64,000 nt of DNA from CAZSXU01 sp964610505 (GCA_964610505.1 CAZSXU010000006.1:62001-126000), one strand, 5' to 3'. Numbered from the stretch's first letter, positions 17,080-26,937 are shown. The notes: a model not told the origin generated them from the letters alone. A program made the numbers and translations.

Positions 17080-17108
17080 TTGACACTCGATAGAACCCGA
17101 CCTATACT
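17080..17108 (+). promoter_or_regulatory. Sigma-70 promoter of the deacetylase gene
   Basis: TTGACA, 17-base spacer, TATACT. The predicted leader of about 105 bases carries a hairpin and the TTCAACGGCCCC motif. Confidence 0.8.
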
Positions 17109-17149
17109 CCGGCGCGTCAAGAGCATCCGTACCCCTTGGGGCCGAAGTC

Positions 17150-17206
17150 CTCTTCGCGGTCGAAGAGTCCGTACAGGAGCGATGGGGTTTTTCAACGGCC
17201 CCCCTT
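17150..17206 (+). promoter_or_regulatory. Structured leader with TTCAACGGCCCC motif
   Basis: CTCTTCG-CGGT-CGAAGAG (17150-17167) forms a 7-bp hairpin, followed at 17182-17203 by GATGGGGTTTTTCAACGGCC(CCC). The order (promoter, hairpin containing CGCGGTC, motif, ribosome site, start) matches the tsaC leader. Confidence 0.5.
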
Positions 17207-17219
17207 GCGGAGAAATCTC

Positions 17220-18470
17220 GTGGCCCGCACATCCGCCCGGAAACGGAAACCGAAACCCAAGAAAAAAAGTGGACGCGTGAACATCCCGGCGTGGGCCGTG
17301 GGCGCGGTGCTGGCGCTTGGTGCTCTGGGCGTCGGTTGGTGGTTGGGTCTGAGGCCGGAACTCCTCACGGCGCCTCCCCCGGAGGAGCCTGTTCCCCGGA
17401 CGCCGGCTCTCACCAGCACCGTGCTTCAGGAGAGCCTGGAGGTTTCGCTCGGCCGTCTCGGTGTCGACACGGATCGCATCCGGAAAGGAACCGTGGACGG
17501 ACAGTCCGGCCGGTGGCAGTGGGCGGCCGGTCTTCCCGCGGGATCGAGCCTCGTTCGCGCCAACCTGGCCGTTGCGGACGCGGTCGAGAGATGCGGGGGA
17601 AAGGTCTGGGAGGCCCAGGAATACACCAGCATGAGGACGGGGGGTACGAGTCTTCGAATCGCGCTGGGCGGGGCGGCCAGCGTATTCGGATGGCTGCTGC
17701 TGGAAGGCTCGGTGGATGCGGCGACGCCCACGCGGGCGGAACCTCGGCTTGCCATTGTGATCGACGATTTCGGCTACTCGCTCGATTCCGTGGCTCAGGC
17801 GTTCATTGATTTTCCCTACGAGATCACCCTGGCCATTCTCCCCGGAGTACCGTATTCGGAGGCGATTGCGGGAAGGTGTGTGGCCGCGGGCCGGCGTACG
17901 ATTCTTCATCTTCCGATGGAGCCCCACGGATATCCGCGCGAGGATCCGGGACCCGGAGCCGTCCTCATTGATATGGAGAGGGAGGATATCCTGCACACGT
18001 TTGACGAGAGTCTATCTTGGGTTCCGGGCGCCGAGGGGGTCAGCAACCACATGGGTTCCGCGGCAACCGAAGATCCCGTCATCATGCGGGTCCTGCTTCG
18101 GGAAATCTCGAGACGGGGACTCTTCTTCCTCGACAGCCTCACCAGTCCACAATCCGTCGGGGCCCGGGTGGCGGCGGAGTGCGGAGTTCCCTGCGTGACC
18201 AACGATCTTTTCATTGACAATGAACCGGAGGATCGGGAATCCATAGAAGCGATGATCCGGCGGCTGGGTCGAAGAGCCGAAGCTCGGGGTTGGGCCGTGG
18301 GAATCGGTCATCCCCACCGGACCACGCTGGAGGCTTTGCGCCATATACTCCCGGAGCTGGAAGCCGGGGGAATGCAGATTGTGGCGGTTTCGGATCTGGC
18401 CAGGATCGAGATCGCAAGTCTCCATGGTGCAGGCTCGGGCAATTCGCGTGGCCACTCCGCCCGCGAATGA
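17220..18470 (+). CDS. Divergent polysaccharide deacetylase (YibQ family) with N-terminal membrane anchor
   Basis: 416 aa. A very basic cytosolic tail (RKRKPKPKKK) and one membrane helix (about 22-45) anchor a periplasmic domain. The C-terminal domain has LAIVIDDFGYS, LAILPGVPYS, RTILHLPMEPHGYP, a GVSNHMGSAATED stretch and IGHPHRTTLEAL, the layout of divergent polysaccharide deacetylases. These are presumed cell-wall glycan enzymes, but activity is not established for the family. GTG 17220 is chosen because GCGGAG lies 7 bases upstream and the basic tail starts there. Single gene with its own promoter. Confidence 0.87.
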   Translation: MARTSARKRKPKPKKKSGRVNIPAWAVGAVLALGALGVGWWLGLRPELLTAPPPEEPVPRTPALTSTVLQESLEVSLGRLGVDTDRIRKGTVDGQSGRWQWAAGLPAGSSLVRANLAVADAVERCGGKVWEAQEYTSMRTGGTSLRIALGGAASVFGWLLLEGSVDAATPTRAEPRLAIVIDDFGYSLDSVAQAFIDFPYEITLAILPGVPYSEAIAGRCVAAGRRTILHLPMEPHGYPREDPGPGAVLIDMEREDILHTFDESLSWVPGAEGVSNHMGSAATEDPVIMRVLLREISRRGLFFLDSLTSPQSVGARVAAECGVPCVTNDLFIDNEPEDRESIEAMIRRLGRRAEARGWAVGIGHPHRTTLEALRHILPELEAGGMQIVAVSDLARIEIASLHGAGSGNSRGHSARE

Positions 18471-18585
18471 AGAGAGCGTAGAATCGAGGGTTGACCGCTT
18501 GTGAGGCGATACGTGCGGCCTTGTGGGTACACGGTTCCATCGCGTGACCCCGTCTACGGATGAGCGGGACCGGGAGGGTGCGAGA

Positions 18586-19314
18586 ATGCCGAGGCTATGT
18601 GTGAACGTGGATCATGTCGCGACGGTACGTCAGGCGAGACGTGCCGCTGAACCGGATCCGGTCCGAGCGGCGATCCTGGCCGAGATGGCCGGGGTGGACG
18701 GGATCGTGATTCATGTCCGGGAGGACCGTCGTCACGCGCAGGATCGAGATCTGAAAATCCTGCGCCAGATTGTGGAAACGCAGCTGAATCTGGAAATGGC
18801 GGCGACGGATGAGATGGTCGACCTTGCCCAGCGGGTCCGGCCGGACCTTGTGACCCTGGTGCCGGAGAAACGGGAGGAGGTCACGACCGAAGGGGGGCTG
18901 GACATCGAGGGCCAGCGGGAGCGCCTGGCCGAGGTGATCGACGTTCTGCGACGGGCCGGGATCATTGTCAGTCTCTTCATCGCTCCCGAGACCTCTCTCG
19001 TCAAGACGGCGTCGAAGCTGAACGCTCACATGGCGGAGCTGCACACGGGGCTCTACGCCAACGCCACCAACGTCAAGGAACAGCGCCAGGAGCTCGACAA
19101 GGTGGCCAGCGCGGCCTCCCTGGGCCGAAAAGTGGGTCTGGGGATCGCGGCCGGGCACGGCTTGACCTATCGCAACGTCGGCTGGATCGCTCGCATTCCC
19201 GAGGTCCGGGAACTGAACATCGGGCATTCCATCATCGCCCGTGCGGTGCTGGTCGGGATACACCAGGCCGTTTCGGAAATGAAACACGCCGTCCAAGTTC
19301 CTCAAGGATTTTGA
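18586..19314 (+). CDS. pdxJ: Pyridoxine 5'-phosphate synthase
   Basis: 242 aa, standard length. It condenses 1-deoxyxylulose 5-phosphate with 3-amino-2-oxopropyl phosphate in the DXP-dependent vitamin B6 pathway. Recognised by LCVNVDHVATVRQAR, GIVIHVREDRRHAQDRD, TLVPEKREEVTTEGGLD, LHTGLYAN and LGIAAGHGLTYRN. ATG 18586 has GGGAGG 8 bases upstream; earlier in-frame codons do not. The -35 box of the secDF promoter begins directly after its stop codon. Confidence 0.95.
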   Translation: MPRLCVNVDHVATVRQARRAAEPDPVRAAILAEMAGVDGIVIHVREDRRHAQDRDLKILRQIVETQLNLEMAATDEMVDLAQRVRPDLVTLVPEKREEVTTEGGLDIEGQRERLAEVIDVLRRAGIIVSLFIAPETSLVKTASKLNAHMAELHTGLYANATNVKEQRQELDKVASAASLGRKVGLGIAAGHGLTYRNVGWIARIPEVRELNIGHSIIARAVLVGIHQAVSEMKHAVQVPQGF

Positions 19315-19342
19315 TTGACAGTCGGTTCCGCGGCGCTATAAT
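19315..19342 (+). promoter_or_regulatory. Sigma-70 promoter of secDF
   Basis: Consensus TTGACA and TATAAT with a 16-base spacer. It starts at the base after the pdxJ stop codon, giving a leader of about 95 bases for secD. Confidence 0.85.
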
Positions 19343-19445
19343 GATCCATTCAGTGCCCCCGATGCTCGCCCCGTCCTCGGGACGGAGTCGACCATTGGGG
19401 GTTCCGCTGATCGAGTATCTGTAGGTACCCACAGGAGTCAAGGGA

Positions 19446-21086
19446 ATGAGAAAGGTTGCACGTTGGAAAATCGTTCTGCTGGTGGTCATTTTGGCCCTGG
19501 CCGGTTGGTCGCTGTACCCCTCTGTTCGGCTGGTTGCGATGTCGGAAGAGGGCCGGGCCGCCATGGATCCCGAGGAACGGGCGAAGCTGGAGGACCAGGC
19601 CATTCACTTGGGCTTGGACCTCAAGGGCGGGATGCATCTGGTCCTTGAGGTGGACAAGTCGGAGCTCGGGGATGATGAGGCTCGCGATGCGGTCGACCGG
19701 GCGATGGAAATTATCACAAACCGGATCGATCAGTTCGGGGTACGGGAGCCCACGATTCAACGGGGCGGCGCCGATCGAATTATCATCGAGCTGCCCGGTC
19801 TGATGGACGAAGAACGAGCCAAGAATCTGATCGGCCAGACGGCGCTTCTGGAGTTCCAGTTGGTGCAATCCATCGACCTCTTTCGCGACATTCTATTCAA
19901 GGTCGACAAAGTGGCCAAAGGGTTGGATCTGGAGGACCTGACGCGGGGAGTCCCGACCGAGGGGGACACGACCGCTTCGGACACCACCGTGGTGACCGAG
20001 GCCGATAGCCTTTCCAGTGAAGAACTGGCGCCGCCGGTGGCCAGCGCGAAGGTCCACTTCGTCCCGATGGGCGGGGGCAGTGAACGGGCCCTGGTGATGG
20101 AAGGCAACGTGAACGAGCTCCGCGCGATTCTGGCAAGTTCCAAGGTCCAGACCGTGATTCCGGAGGACCTCGAATTCCTGTGGGCGAACGAATTCGAAGA
20201 GGGACCCGAGGGCCGTTTCAAGGAAATCTTTCTGGTCGGTGAAGATCCGGAGCTGACCGGGAGTGCCGTTTCCAATGCGTTGCCCACGGCCAATCCTCGG
20301 GATCCCAGCCATCTTCACGTGACGCTGGAGCTTACTCGAAAAGGGTCGGCTAAGTTCACGAGAGTCACCGGCGCGAATATCGGTCGGCAGTTGGCCATCG
20401 TTCTGGATGGAAAGGTGTTCTCCGCTCCCGTGATCCGGACTCGAATTCCAGGGGATGCATCCATCCAGGGTAACTTCACCGACGAAGAGGCTCGCGATCT
20501 GGCCATTGTTCTGAGAGCCGGGAAGCTGCCGGCACCGATGAATTTCCTCGAGGAACGGACGGTGGGTCCCACCCTCGGCCACGATTCCATTCGAAAGGGG
20601 ATCCGGGCCATCGCCATCGGCGGAATCACCGTCGTGTTGTTCATGGTCTTCTACTACAAGGCCAGCGGGCTCATCGCCGACATGGCGCTCATCCTCAACC
20701 TGATTCTCATTCTGGGCGCGATGGCGATGCTCGGGGCCACCCTCACCCTGCCCGGGATCGCGGGCATTGTCCTCACGGTGGGACTCGCAGTGGATGCGAA
20801 CGTGCTCATTTTCGAGCGAATCCGTGAAGAACTGAAACTCAACAAACCGGTTCGCGCGGCGATTGACCGCGGCTATTCCCGTGCATTTGTGACCATCATC
20901 GATGCCAACGTGACCACTCTGATCACGGCCATGGTGCTCCTGTACTTCGGAACGGCGACGGTGAAAGGGTTTGCCGTTACACTGAGTATCGGGATCCTCG
21001 CCAGCATGTTCACGGCCATTCTGGTGACCCGGATGGTGTTCGATGCCATCACGAATCGATACGAGCTCAAGTCTTTGAGTATCTAG
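19446..21086 (+). CDS. secD: Protein translocase subunit SecD
   Basis: 546 aa. SecD with SecF uses the proton gradient to complete export through SecYEG. One N-terminal membrane helix, the LGLDLKGGMHLVLEVD entry motif, a large periplasmic part with an insertion (about 150-200, acidic and Ser/Thr-rich), the FTDEEARDLAIVLRAGKLPAP motif and five C-terminal membrane helices with GLAVDANVLIFERIREEL are all seen. Its ribosome site AGGAG lies upstream of ATG 19446. secF follows after 34 bases. Confidence 0.96.
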   Translation: MRKVARWKIVLLVVILALAGWSLYPSVRLVAMSEEGRAAMDPEERAKLEDQAIHLGLDLKGGMHLVLEVDKSELGDDEARDAVDRAMEIITNRIDQFGVREPTIQRGGADRIIIELPGLMDEERAKNLIGQTALLEFQLVQSIDLFRDILFKVDKVAKGLDLEDLTRGVPTEGDTTASDTTVVTEADSLSSEELAPPVASAKVHFVPMGGGSERALVMEGNVNELRAILASSKVQTVIPEDLEFLWANEFEEGPEGRFKEIFLVGEDPELTGSAVSNALPTANPRDPSHLHVTLELTRKGSAKFTRVTGANIGRQLAIVLDGKVFSAPVIRTRIPGDASIQGNFTDEEARDLAIVLRAGKLPAPMNFLEERTVGPTLGHDSIRKGIRAIAIGGITVVLFMVFYYKASGLIADMALILNLILILGAMAMLGATLTLPGIAGIVLTVGLAVDANVLIFERIREELKLNKPVRAAIDRGYSRAFVTIIDANVTTLITAMVLLYFGTATVKGFAVTLSIGILASMFTAILVTRMVFDAITNRYELKSLSI

Positions 21087-21120
21087 CGCGAAGAGGAATG
21101 AGAGGGAAGAGGCACTCCAG

Positions 21121-22041
21121 ATGGAACTGATCAAGGGCACGAACATCGACTTTGTCGCAGCGAGGAAGATCGGCTTTTGGATCTCCGGGGCACTCATCGC
21201 CATGGCAATCATCTCCCTCGTGGCCCACGGGGGGCCGCGGTATGGAATCGATTTCGCCGGCGGCACCCTCCTGCAGGTGCGCTTTGAGAATCCCGTCGGC
21301 GTTGAAGACGTCCGGAGCGCATTGAGCGCCGTGGGGTACGGGAGGGCGGAAATCACGTCTTTCGGCGGAGGCGATGAGATCCTGATCCGGGTGGGGGAAG
21401 CGGAAGACACCGAGGTCAGCACGCCCGAGATCGTGAAGGAGGCCCTCCGAAGCACTTTCCCCGGCAACCCCATGGAAACCCGCCGCCAGGAAGAGGTGGG
21501 ACCGAAAGTCGGTCGCGAACTCCGCCAGCAGGGAATCTGGGCGATTCTCTTCTCGATGCTGGGCATTCTGATCTACATGTCCTGGCGGTTCCAGTTCAGT
21601 TCGGGCACGGCGGCGATCGCTGCACTCTTCCACGATGTGTTGATCACGCTCGGAATCTTCTCCGTTCTGGGGAGGGAAATCACGCTGCCGGTTCTGGCCG
21701 CTTTCTTGACCATCGTCGGTTACTCTCTCAACGACACGATCGTCGTGTTCGACCGGATTCGCGAGAACATGCGGGTGTTTCACCGGGAGACCTTCTCGAC
21801 GGTGGTTAACAAGAGCATTAACCGAACACTCGGAAGAACCGTGATCACCTCGTTGACCACGCTGCTGGCCGTGATTTTCCTGTTCTTGTTCGGCGGCGAG
21901 GTGATCCACGATTTTGCATTCGCGCTCATCATAGGCGTGGTGATCGGTACGTATTCCTCGATTTTCGTCGCGACCCCGATCCTCTACGCGTGGCAGATCC
22001 GGTTCTCCGACAAGAAGGGGAAATCGGGTCGCAAAAAGTAA
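21121..22041 (+). CDS. secF: Protein translocase subunit SecF
   Basis: 306 aa, partner of SecD. Six membrane helices with the GIDFAGGTLLQVRFENP motif near residue 42, and YSLNDTIVVFDRIRENMR and SINRTLGRTVITSLTTLLAV in the transmembrane part. A basic tail (KKGKSGRKK) ends in the cytosol. It is the second gene of the secDF unit, with the next exported-protein gene 22 bases downstream. Confidence 0.96.
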   Translation: MELIKGTNIDFVAARKIGFWISGALIAMAIISLVAHGGPRYGIDFAGGTLLQVRFENPVGVEDVRSALSAVGYGRAEITSFGGGDEILIRVGEAEDTEVSTPEIVKEALRSTFPGNPMETRRQEEVGPKVGRELRQQGIWAILFSMLGILIYMSWRFQFSSGTAAIAALFHDVLITLGIFSVLGREITLPVLAAFLTIVGYSLNDTIVVFDRIRENMRVFHRETFSTVVNKSINRTLGRTVITSLTTLLAVIFLFLFGGEVIHDFAFALIIGVVIGTYSSIFVATPILYAWQIRFSDKKGKSGRKK

Positions 22042-22063
22042 GGCTTGATCGCCCGGAGATCCG

Positions 22064-22567
22064 ATGCGTCTGAGACCTCGAGACCCGGCCGGGGTGTTCA
22101 CGCTAATCCTGGGGGTGTTTCTCTCCGGCGTCCTATGTCCTGCGGTGGGTCAGGAATTGCCGTCGAGAGAGCCTGCCGAAGGGACACCGGATCCCTTGGA
22201 GAGTCCCATTGCGGTGTTCGCGGCGCTGGAACGCTTCTGGTCGGAAGACGCGGCGGACTCTCTGATCGCTCGCGTTTGCACGGACAGGATCCGCCTGCGC
22301 TTCCGGAGAATCGGGCCGAGGGACGGCACCTTCGAGCGGACGCAGGCCGAGTACTTGCTCGCGGATCTCTTCTCCTTCACGCGAACGGACTCCTTTTTCT
22401 TCGTAGAATATGAGTACGATCCCACGGAGGACGCCCTGCCTCGGGCCGTCGGCCGCTGGTTTTTCAAGGGCGAGGCGGCGGTTGAACGCGAGGCTCGGGT
22501 GACCATCCAGCTCACCCCTCACGCCGGTACATGGGCCATCTCCAGCATCGAAGCGAAGAAGTGGTAG
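22064..22567 (+). CDS. Small exported protein, possible DUF4783/NTF2-like
   Basis: 167 aa. The signal peptide is followed by a segment with AVFAALERFWSEDAADSLIARV, TQAEYLLADLFSF and FFFVEYEY, then WFFKGEAAVEREARVTIQL. The helix, two-strand and cone-shaped sheet order fits an NTF2-like (DUF4783) fold, but identity is not certain. It probably rides on the secDF transcript (22-base gap) and no separate promoter is seen. Confidence 0.65.
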   Translation: MRLRPRDPAGVFTLILGVFLSGVLCPAVGQELPSREPAEGTPDPLESPIAVFAALERFWSEDAADSLIARVCTDRIRLRFRRIGPRDGTFERTQAEYLLADLFSFTRTDSFFFVEYEYDPTEDALPRAVGRWFFKGEAAVEREARVTIQLTPHAGTWAISSIEAKKW

Positions 22568-22590
22568 TTCCCGAGAGCCCCTCCGGCATC

Positions 22591-22619
22591 TTGACATTAC
22601 GGGTCCGCGGCCTTAGACT
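22591..22619 (+). promoter_or_regulatory. Sigma-70 promoter of the DUF4159-DUF4175 operon
   Basis: TTGACA, 17-base spacer, TAGACT, with transcription expected from about 22626. The resulting leader is about 195 bases with no gene. Confidence 0.75.
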
Positions 22620-22820
22620 GTGAGACGAGTAGGGGTCGCCGCGTCCTTCGTGGAAGTGACGCGGCGTGAGTTTTGGGGAAATCTGGGAACCTTTCGGGCC
22701 GTCGGTTGTAGTTTGGGTAGTGGCATCCGAGCCCGGAAGGCCGTCGGTCGTTTTCGCAGGGCGTCCGGCGAGTGGACCGGGCACGAGCCCCTTCCGGTTC
22801 CCAGCCTGTGTGGGGCGTTC

Positions 22821-23522
22821 ATGATGAAGGATGCGACGGTACGGCCACCGCACATAACGGTCCTGAGCGGAGTGCTGATCGGTGTGCTCTTCGCGACGGG
22901 TGTGTCTACCCTCCAGGCCGCGAGCGAAGATCTCTTCGTGATCGGGCGGCTTAAGTACCGTGGTGGGGGAGACTGGTATTCGAACCCGTCCTCGTTGCCG
23001 AACTTGCTGGAGGCGGTTCGCGACCGCACGGGTATACCCACGGCGGGGAAAGATGTGGCCATCGAGGTTCTCGACGAGGGTCTCTTCCGCTATCCCTTTC
23101 TGTACATGACGGGACACGGGCGGGTCAGCTTTTCCACGGCCGAGGCGGCCAGGCTGGAGCGGTATCTCAAGGCGGGTGGTTTTCTCTGGGCGGACGACAA
23201 CTACGGGATGGATGAGTACTTCCGTAGGGGAATTCGAGAGGTCCTTCCAGAGGCCGAGCTGGTGGAGCTGCCGTTTTCGCACGAGATCTACCACTCGACC
23301 TATTCGTTTCCCTCGGGCCTGCCGAAGATTCATGAACACCATGGGGGCGCGCCCCGCGGGTATGGGATTTTTCACGAGGGGCGAATGCTGGTCTTCTATT
23401 CCTACAACACCGATATCGGCGATGGGATGGAGGATCCCGACGTCCACAACGACCCCCCCGAGAAGCGCGAGCAGGCGATCCGGATGGGGGTCAACGTGGT
23501 GACCTACGTGCTGACGCACTGA
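22821..23522 (+). CDS. DUF4159 domain exported protein
   Basis: 233 aa. A signal peptide (to about residue 34, QAASE) leads to a DUF4159 domain: FVIGRLKYRGGGDWYSNPSSLPNLL, then YMTGHGRVSFS, LKAGGFLWADDNYGMDEYFRRGIREVLP and LPFSHEIYHSTYSFP. The fold resembles class I glutamine amidotransferases, yet no catalytic Cys is visible. Start ATG 22821 has only a weak GGGG ribosome site but sits exactly before the signal peptide; ATG 22824 is equally possible. It is the first gene of an operon with the DUF4175 protein 22 bases downstream. Confidence 0.83.
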   Translation: MMKDATVRPPHITVLSGVLIGVLFATGVSTLQAASEDLFVIGRLKYRGGGDWYSNPSSLPNLLEAVRDRTGIPTAGKDVAIEVLDEGLFRYPFLYMTGHGRVSFSTAEAARLERYLKAGGFLWADDNYGMDEYFRRGIREVLPEAELVELPFSHEIYHSTYSFPSGLPKIHEHHGGAPRGYGIFHEGRMLVFYSYNTDIGDGMEDPDVHNDPPEKREQAIRMGVNVVTYVLTH

Positions 23523-23544
23523 TTTCCCCGCGAGGCCGGTGTCC

Positions 23545-26500
23545 ATGTCTGAGCGCCGCTATTCCCTTGCCGGAAGAATGGAAGAGATCGAGAAGCGCCT
23601 GTCGCGGACCCGACGTCGCTGGCTCCGGGCGCGGTTGGGAGGCGGGCTCATGGGCGCCGGGTCACTGGCGGCGGCCGCTCTCCTCCTCCTGACCCTGGCG
23701 GGGGTCCTGTGGGATCTTCCGGCCCTCGGGCATTCGGCCGCGATGTGGGGAATCGCCGCCGCCGCCGTCGTGGGTTCCGCTCGAGTCGTTTTGCGGGCGC
23801 TGCAGGAATGGCCCAGCGCACTCCGGCTGGCCCTCGGCGCCGGGGAGCGGGACGCCGGAGTGGGCACTCGCCTTCTCGGCGGCCTCGAGCTCTGGCGAAA
23901 CCGGGACAGTCGCAGGGAAGGGTATTCCCGGGTGCTCATCGAGGCGGCCGCCGAACAAACCTGGCGGCTGGCCGCAGACGCCGATTTCGACGCCCTGCTT
24001 CCGTCCCGGCCCCTGCGCAGATCTTCCCGCTTTCTGGCGGTGTCCCTCGCCGGTTGGCTGATGCTCGGCCTGGTGTCCACCGACGGTACGGTCTCTTCCC
24101 TGAAGCGATTTCCCCTCCTCCTGACCGGTGAGGCGGTCCCCGCGATCCTGGTGGAGCCCGGCGATTCCGAGATTCCCCTCGGGGAATCGTTGCAGGTTCG
24201 AGCCACCGTGGGCGCCCCACATGTTTCCGCCGCGACTCTTCTCTACGATCGGGACGGCCGAGGATGGCGGGCCGTTTCGATGGAACCCTTGCCCGACGAG
24301 TCCGACCCGTCCGAGTTTTCCATCTTCCAAGGGCTGTTCTCCTCTGTCGAGCGTCCCTTTCGCTACGCGGTTGTCTCGGGCAAGGCCCGAAGCGACACGT
24401 TCCACGTGGGCATTCGTGCCCGGCCCAAGGTTGTTCGCATTCGCGTGGACTACGACTATCCAGCCTACACGGGTCTCCCCGACAGAAAGGGCATGGAGGG
24501 GGTGGGGCGCATCACGGCACTCAAGGGAACCGGAGCCACGGTTCATCTGGAGGCAAGTCGTGCCCTCCGTGCCGTTGAATTCGTTCTCAACGATCGCGAT
24601 ACTCTCTCGGGGCACGTTCTGGAGGAGCCCATACGGGCGAGGGGAAACATTCCCGTTCTCGAGGACGGCCGGTATCTCGTCCGAGTGATCGATGAGGAGG
24701 GGTATGGTTCGGATCATCCGGACGCCTATCCCGTCGTTTGCCTTGCGGACGAAACCCCCATGGTTCGACTGGAGGAGCCCGAAGCCGAGGCGACTCTGCC
24801 CCCGGACATGGCGGTCACGCTTCTGGGCCGCGCGTACGATGACTACGGATTCTCGAAGGTGCTTCTCCGCTTCTTCAAGTCCGGTTCGGAGCAAGAGGAA
24901 ACCCTGGAGATCTCGGGTCCCATTCGGATCAAGGAATACGCGTTGAAATATCCGTGGAACGTGTCCGATCTGAATCTCCTTCCCGGAGACGCCCTGAACT
25001 ACTATGTCGAGGTCTGGGACAACGACGCGGTGTCCGGTCCCAAGCGGGCCGCCACCGAGATCCGTACCCTACGCTTTCCGTCCATCGTGGAAATTTTTGC
25101 GACGGCCGACAAGCTGGAGCAGGAGGAAGTCGAGGATCTGGAGGCGGTCTACGAAGACGAATCTCTCCTTCGCGACCGGCTCCAAGAGATTTCGCGCGAT
25201 CTCAAGCGCGAAGAGTCGCTGAGCTGGGAGGCCAAGAAGGAAATCGAGAGGGTGGCCGAACGGCAGGAAGAGATCAGCGAGAGGCTGGGGGACATCGCGT
25301 CCGGGCTCGATGAAACCATGGAGATGTTCGAGAAGAATGAGCTCGTGAGCATGGAGATTCTCGAAAAAATGGCTCAGCTCCGGGATCTGGTGGAAGAGGT
25401 TGCCACACCGGAAATGCTGGAAGCCATGCGGAGACTCCAGGAAGCCGTTGATCAGCTGGACCGCCGGGAGATCGAGAAAGCCCTTGAGGATTTCGAAATC
25501 AGTCAGGAAGAGCTCCTCGAGCGCCTGGAGCGAAGCATCGAGCTGCTGGAACGCCTCCGGATTGAGAGGAAGATGGAGGAGCTGGCCATGAGGGCCGAGA
25601 ATCTGGCCGAGCGTCAGTCCGAACTCGCGACCGATACGGAGGGGGCGCCGCCGGATTCCCTCCCGGCCCTTGCCGGACAAGAACGCCGCATTGCCGACGA
25701 GGCCGGGGCTCTCCAGAAGGACATCTCAAAGGCGGCCCAGACGGCCCGGGAACTGGAGCCGCAAGCCGCCGATGCGTTGGAGAGCGTTGCTCAGGCGATG
25801 CAGCAGGACGAAACCATCGCCGGACTGCAGGCTGCAAGGGACGCCCTGTCCGCCGGCCGACGCGCGGAGGCGCGATCGAAGACCCGCGAGGGCTCCCAGG
25901 ATCTCCAGCGGCTGGCCGAGGACCTGCGGCTTGCCCAGAATTTCCTGTCGATGGAAAAGCGAAGGGAGCTGGCCGAGATGATGGAGCGCCTCACTCAGGA
26001 TCTGGTGTGGTTCTCCTTCGAGGAAGAAAACATCGCAGACGAGGTGGGGAGCCTGAAAACGCGGGATCTCGAGACAAGACGAGACCTTGCGGACCGGCAA
26101 TTGAGTTTGCGAACCTGTACGTCGAAACTGCGTCAACGGCTGAGGCAGCTGGCCCGGCAGACCTTCATGGTTTCCCCGGAAGCCGCCCGGTCTCTGGATG
26201 AGGCGATGGACCACATGCGGGCGGCGGCGCGTATCCTGGAGTCCGGAAACGTTGCGCCGGCGGACCAGGAGGGCCTCGAGGCGATGGCCCTGATCAATCG
26301 ATCCGTCCTGGCCCTCATGGAGTCCAGACAGTGCATGTCCTCCTGCAGCTCACCCATGGGGCTGAATGAGATGCTTCAGAAGATGCAGTCCATGTCCTGC
26401 CAACAGGCGGGGATCAACCAGGCCACGCAGAGTCTGTTTTCCCAGATGGGGCGGGAGGGACTCTCCGTGGAGGCTCGGGCGCAGGCCGCACGGCTTGCTG

Positions 26501-26937
26501 CGGAACAGGCCGCCGTCCGGAAATCGGCCGAGGCGCTGGCGAATGAGATCGGAGACCAGCCTCAGATCCTCGGACGCATGGAGGGGCTCCTCTCGGAGAT
26601 GGAGAGGGTGATTGCCGATCTGGAATCCGCTGGGCTGAAAGCGGAAACCGTGGATCGACAGAAGCGCATTCTCTCCCGCCTCCTCGATGCTCAGAAATCC
26701 GTCCGTCGCAGAGACTACACGCGGGTTCGCCTCTCGCGAGTGGGAAGCCGTCCCGAAGCCGCCTCCCCGGACGAGCTTCCGCCGGAGACCCGATGGGTTC
26801 CGTCGGAAATTCGGGAGGACCTCCTGAAAGCGGTGGGGGAGACCTACCCGCTGCGCTACGAATCCTTGATCCGTAGCTACTTTCGTTCCCTGGCCCGAGA
26901 AGGAGTTGAGGAGTCATCGGCACCGCGCGAGCCATAG
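23545..26937 (+). CDS. DUF4175 family membrane protein with long coiled-coil region
   Basis: 1130 aa. Two membrane helices (about 30-75) and a third (about 165-185) precede a periplasmic beta-rich region (about 190-510), then a very long Glu/Arg/Leu coiled-coil stretch (about 515-920) and a C-terminal part with clustered Cys residues (SRQCMSSCSSPMG, SMSCQQAG). This is the layout of DUF4175 proteins, which are found next to DUF4159, MoxR and DUF58 genes in Bacteroidetes and Gemmatimonadetes; their role is unknown. GAGG lies 10 bases before ATG 23545; a GTG at 23539 is an alternative. Confidence 0.85.
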   Translation: MSERRYSLAGRMEEIEKRLSRTRRRWLRARLGGGLMGAGSLAAAALLLLTLAGVLWDLPALGHSAAMWGIAAAAVVGSARVVLRALQEWPSALRLALGAGERDAGVGTRLLGGLELWRNRDSRREGYSRVLIEAAAEQTWRLAADADFDALLPSRPLRRSSRFLAVSLAGWLMLGLVSTDGTVSSLKRFPLLLTGEAVPAILVEPGDSEIPLGESLQVRATVGAPHVSAATLLYDRDGRGWRAVSMEPLPDESDPSEFSIFQGLFSSVERPFRYAVVSGKARSDTFHVGIRARPKVVRIRVDYDYPAYTGLPDRKGMEGVGRITALKGTGATVHLEASRALRAVEFVLNDRDTLSGHVLEEPIRARGNIPVLEDGRYLVRVIDEEGYGSDHPDAYPVVCLADETPMVRLEEPEAEATLPPDMAVTLLGRAYDDYGFSKVLLRFFKSGSEQEETLEISGPIRIKEYALKYPWNVSDLNLLPGDALNYYVEVWDNDAVSGPKRAATEIRTLRFPSIVEIFATADKLEQEEVEDLEAVYEDESLLRDRLQEISRDLKREESLSWEAKKEIERVAERQEEISERLGDIASGLDETMEMFEKNELVSMEILEKMAQLRDLVEEVATPEMLEAMRRLQEAVDQLDRREIEKALEDFEISQEELLERLERSIELLERLRIERKMEELAMRAENLAERQSELATDTEGAPPDSLPALAGQERRIADEAGALQKDISKAAQTARELEPQAADALESVAQAMQQDETIAGLQAARDALSAGRRAEARSKTREGSQDLQRLAEDLRLAQNFLSMEKRRELAEMMERLTQDLVWFSFEEENIADEVGSLKTRDLETRRDLADRQLSLRTCTSKLRQRLRQLARQTFMVSPEAARSLDEAMDHMRAAARILESGNVAPADQEGLEAMALINRSVLALMESRQCMSSCSSPMGLNEMLQKMQSMSCQQAGINQATQSLFSQMGREGLSVEARAQAARLAAEQAAVRKSAEALANEIGDQPQILGRMEGLLSEMERVIADLESAGLKAETVDRQKRILSRLLDAQKSVRRRDYTRVRLSRVGSRPEAASPDELPPETRWVPSEIREDLLKAVGETYPLRYESLIRSYFRSLAREGVEESSAPREP

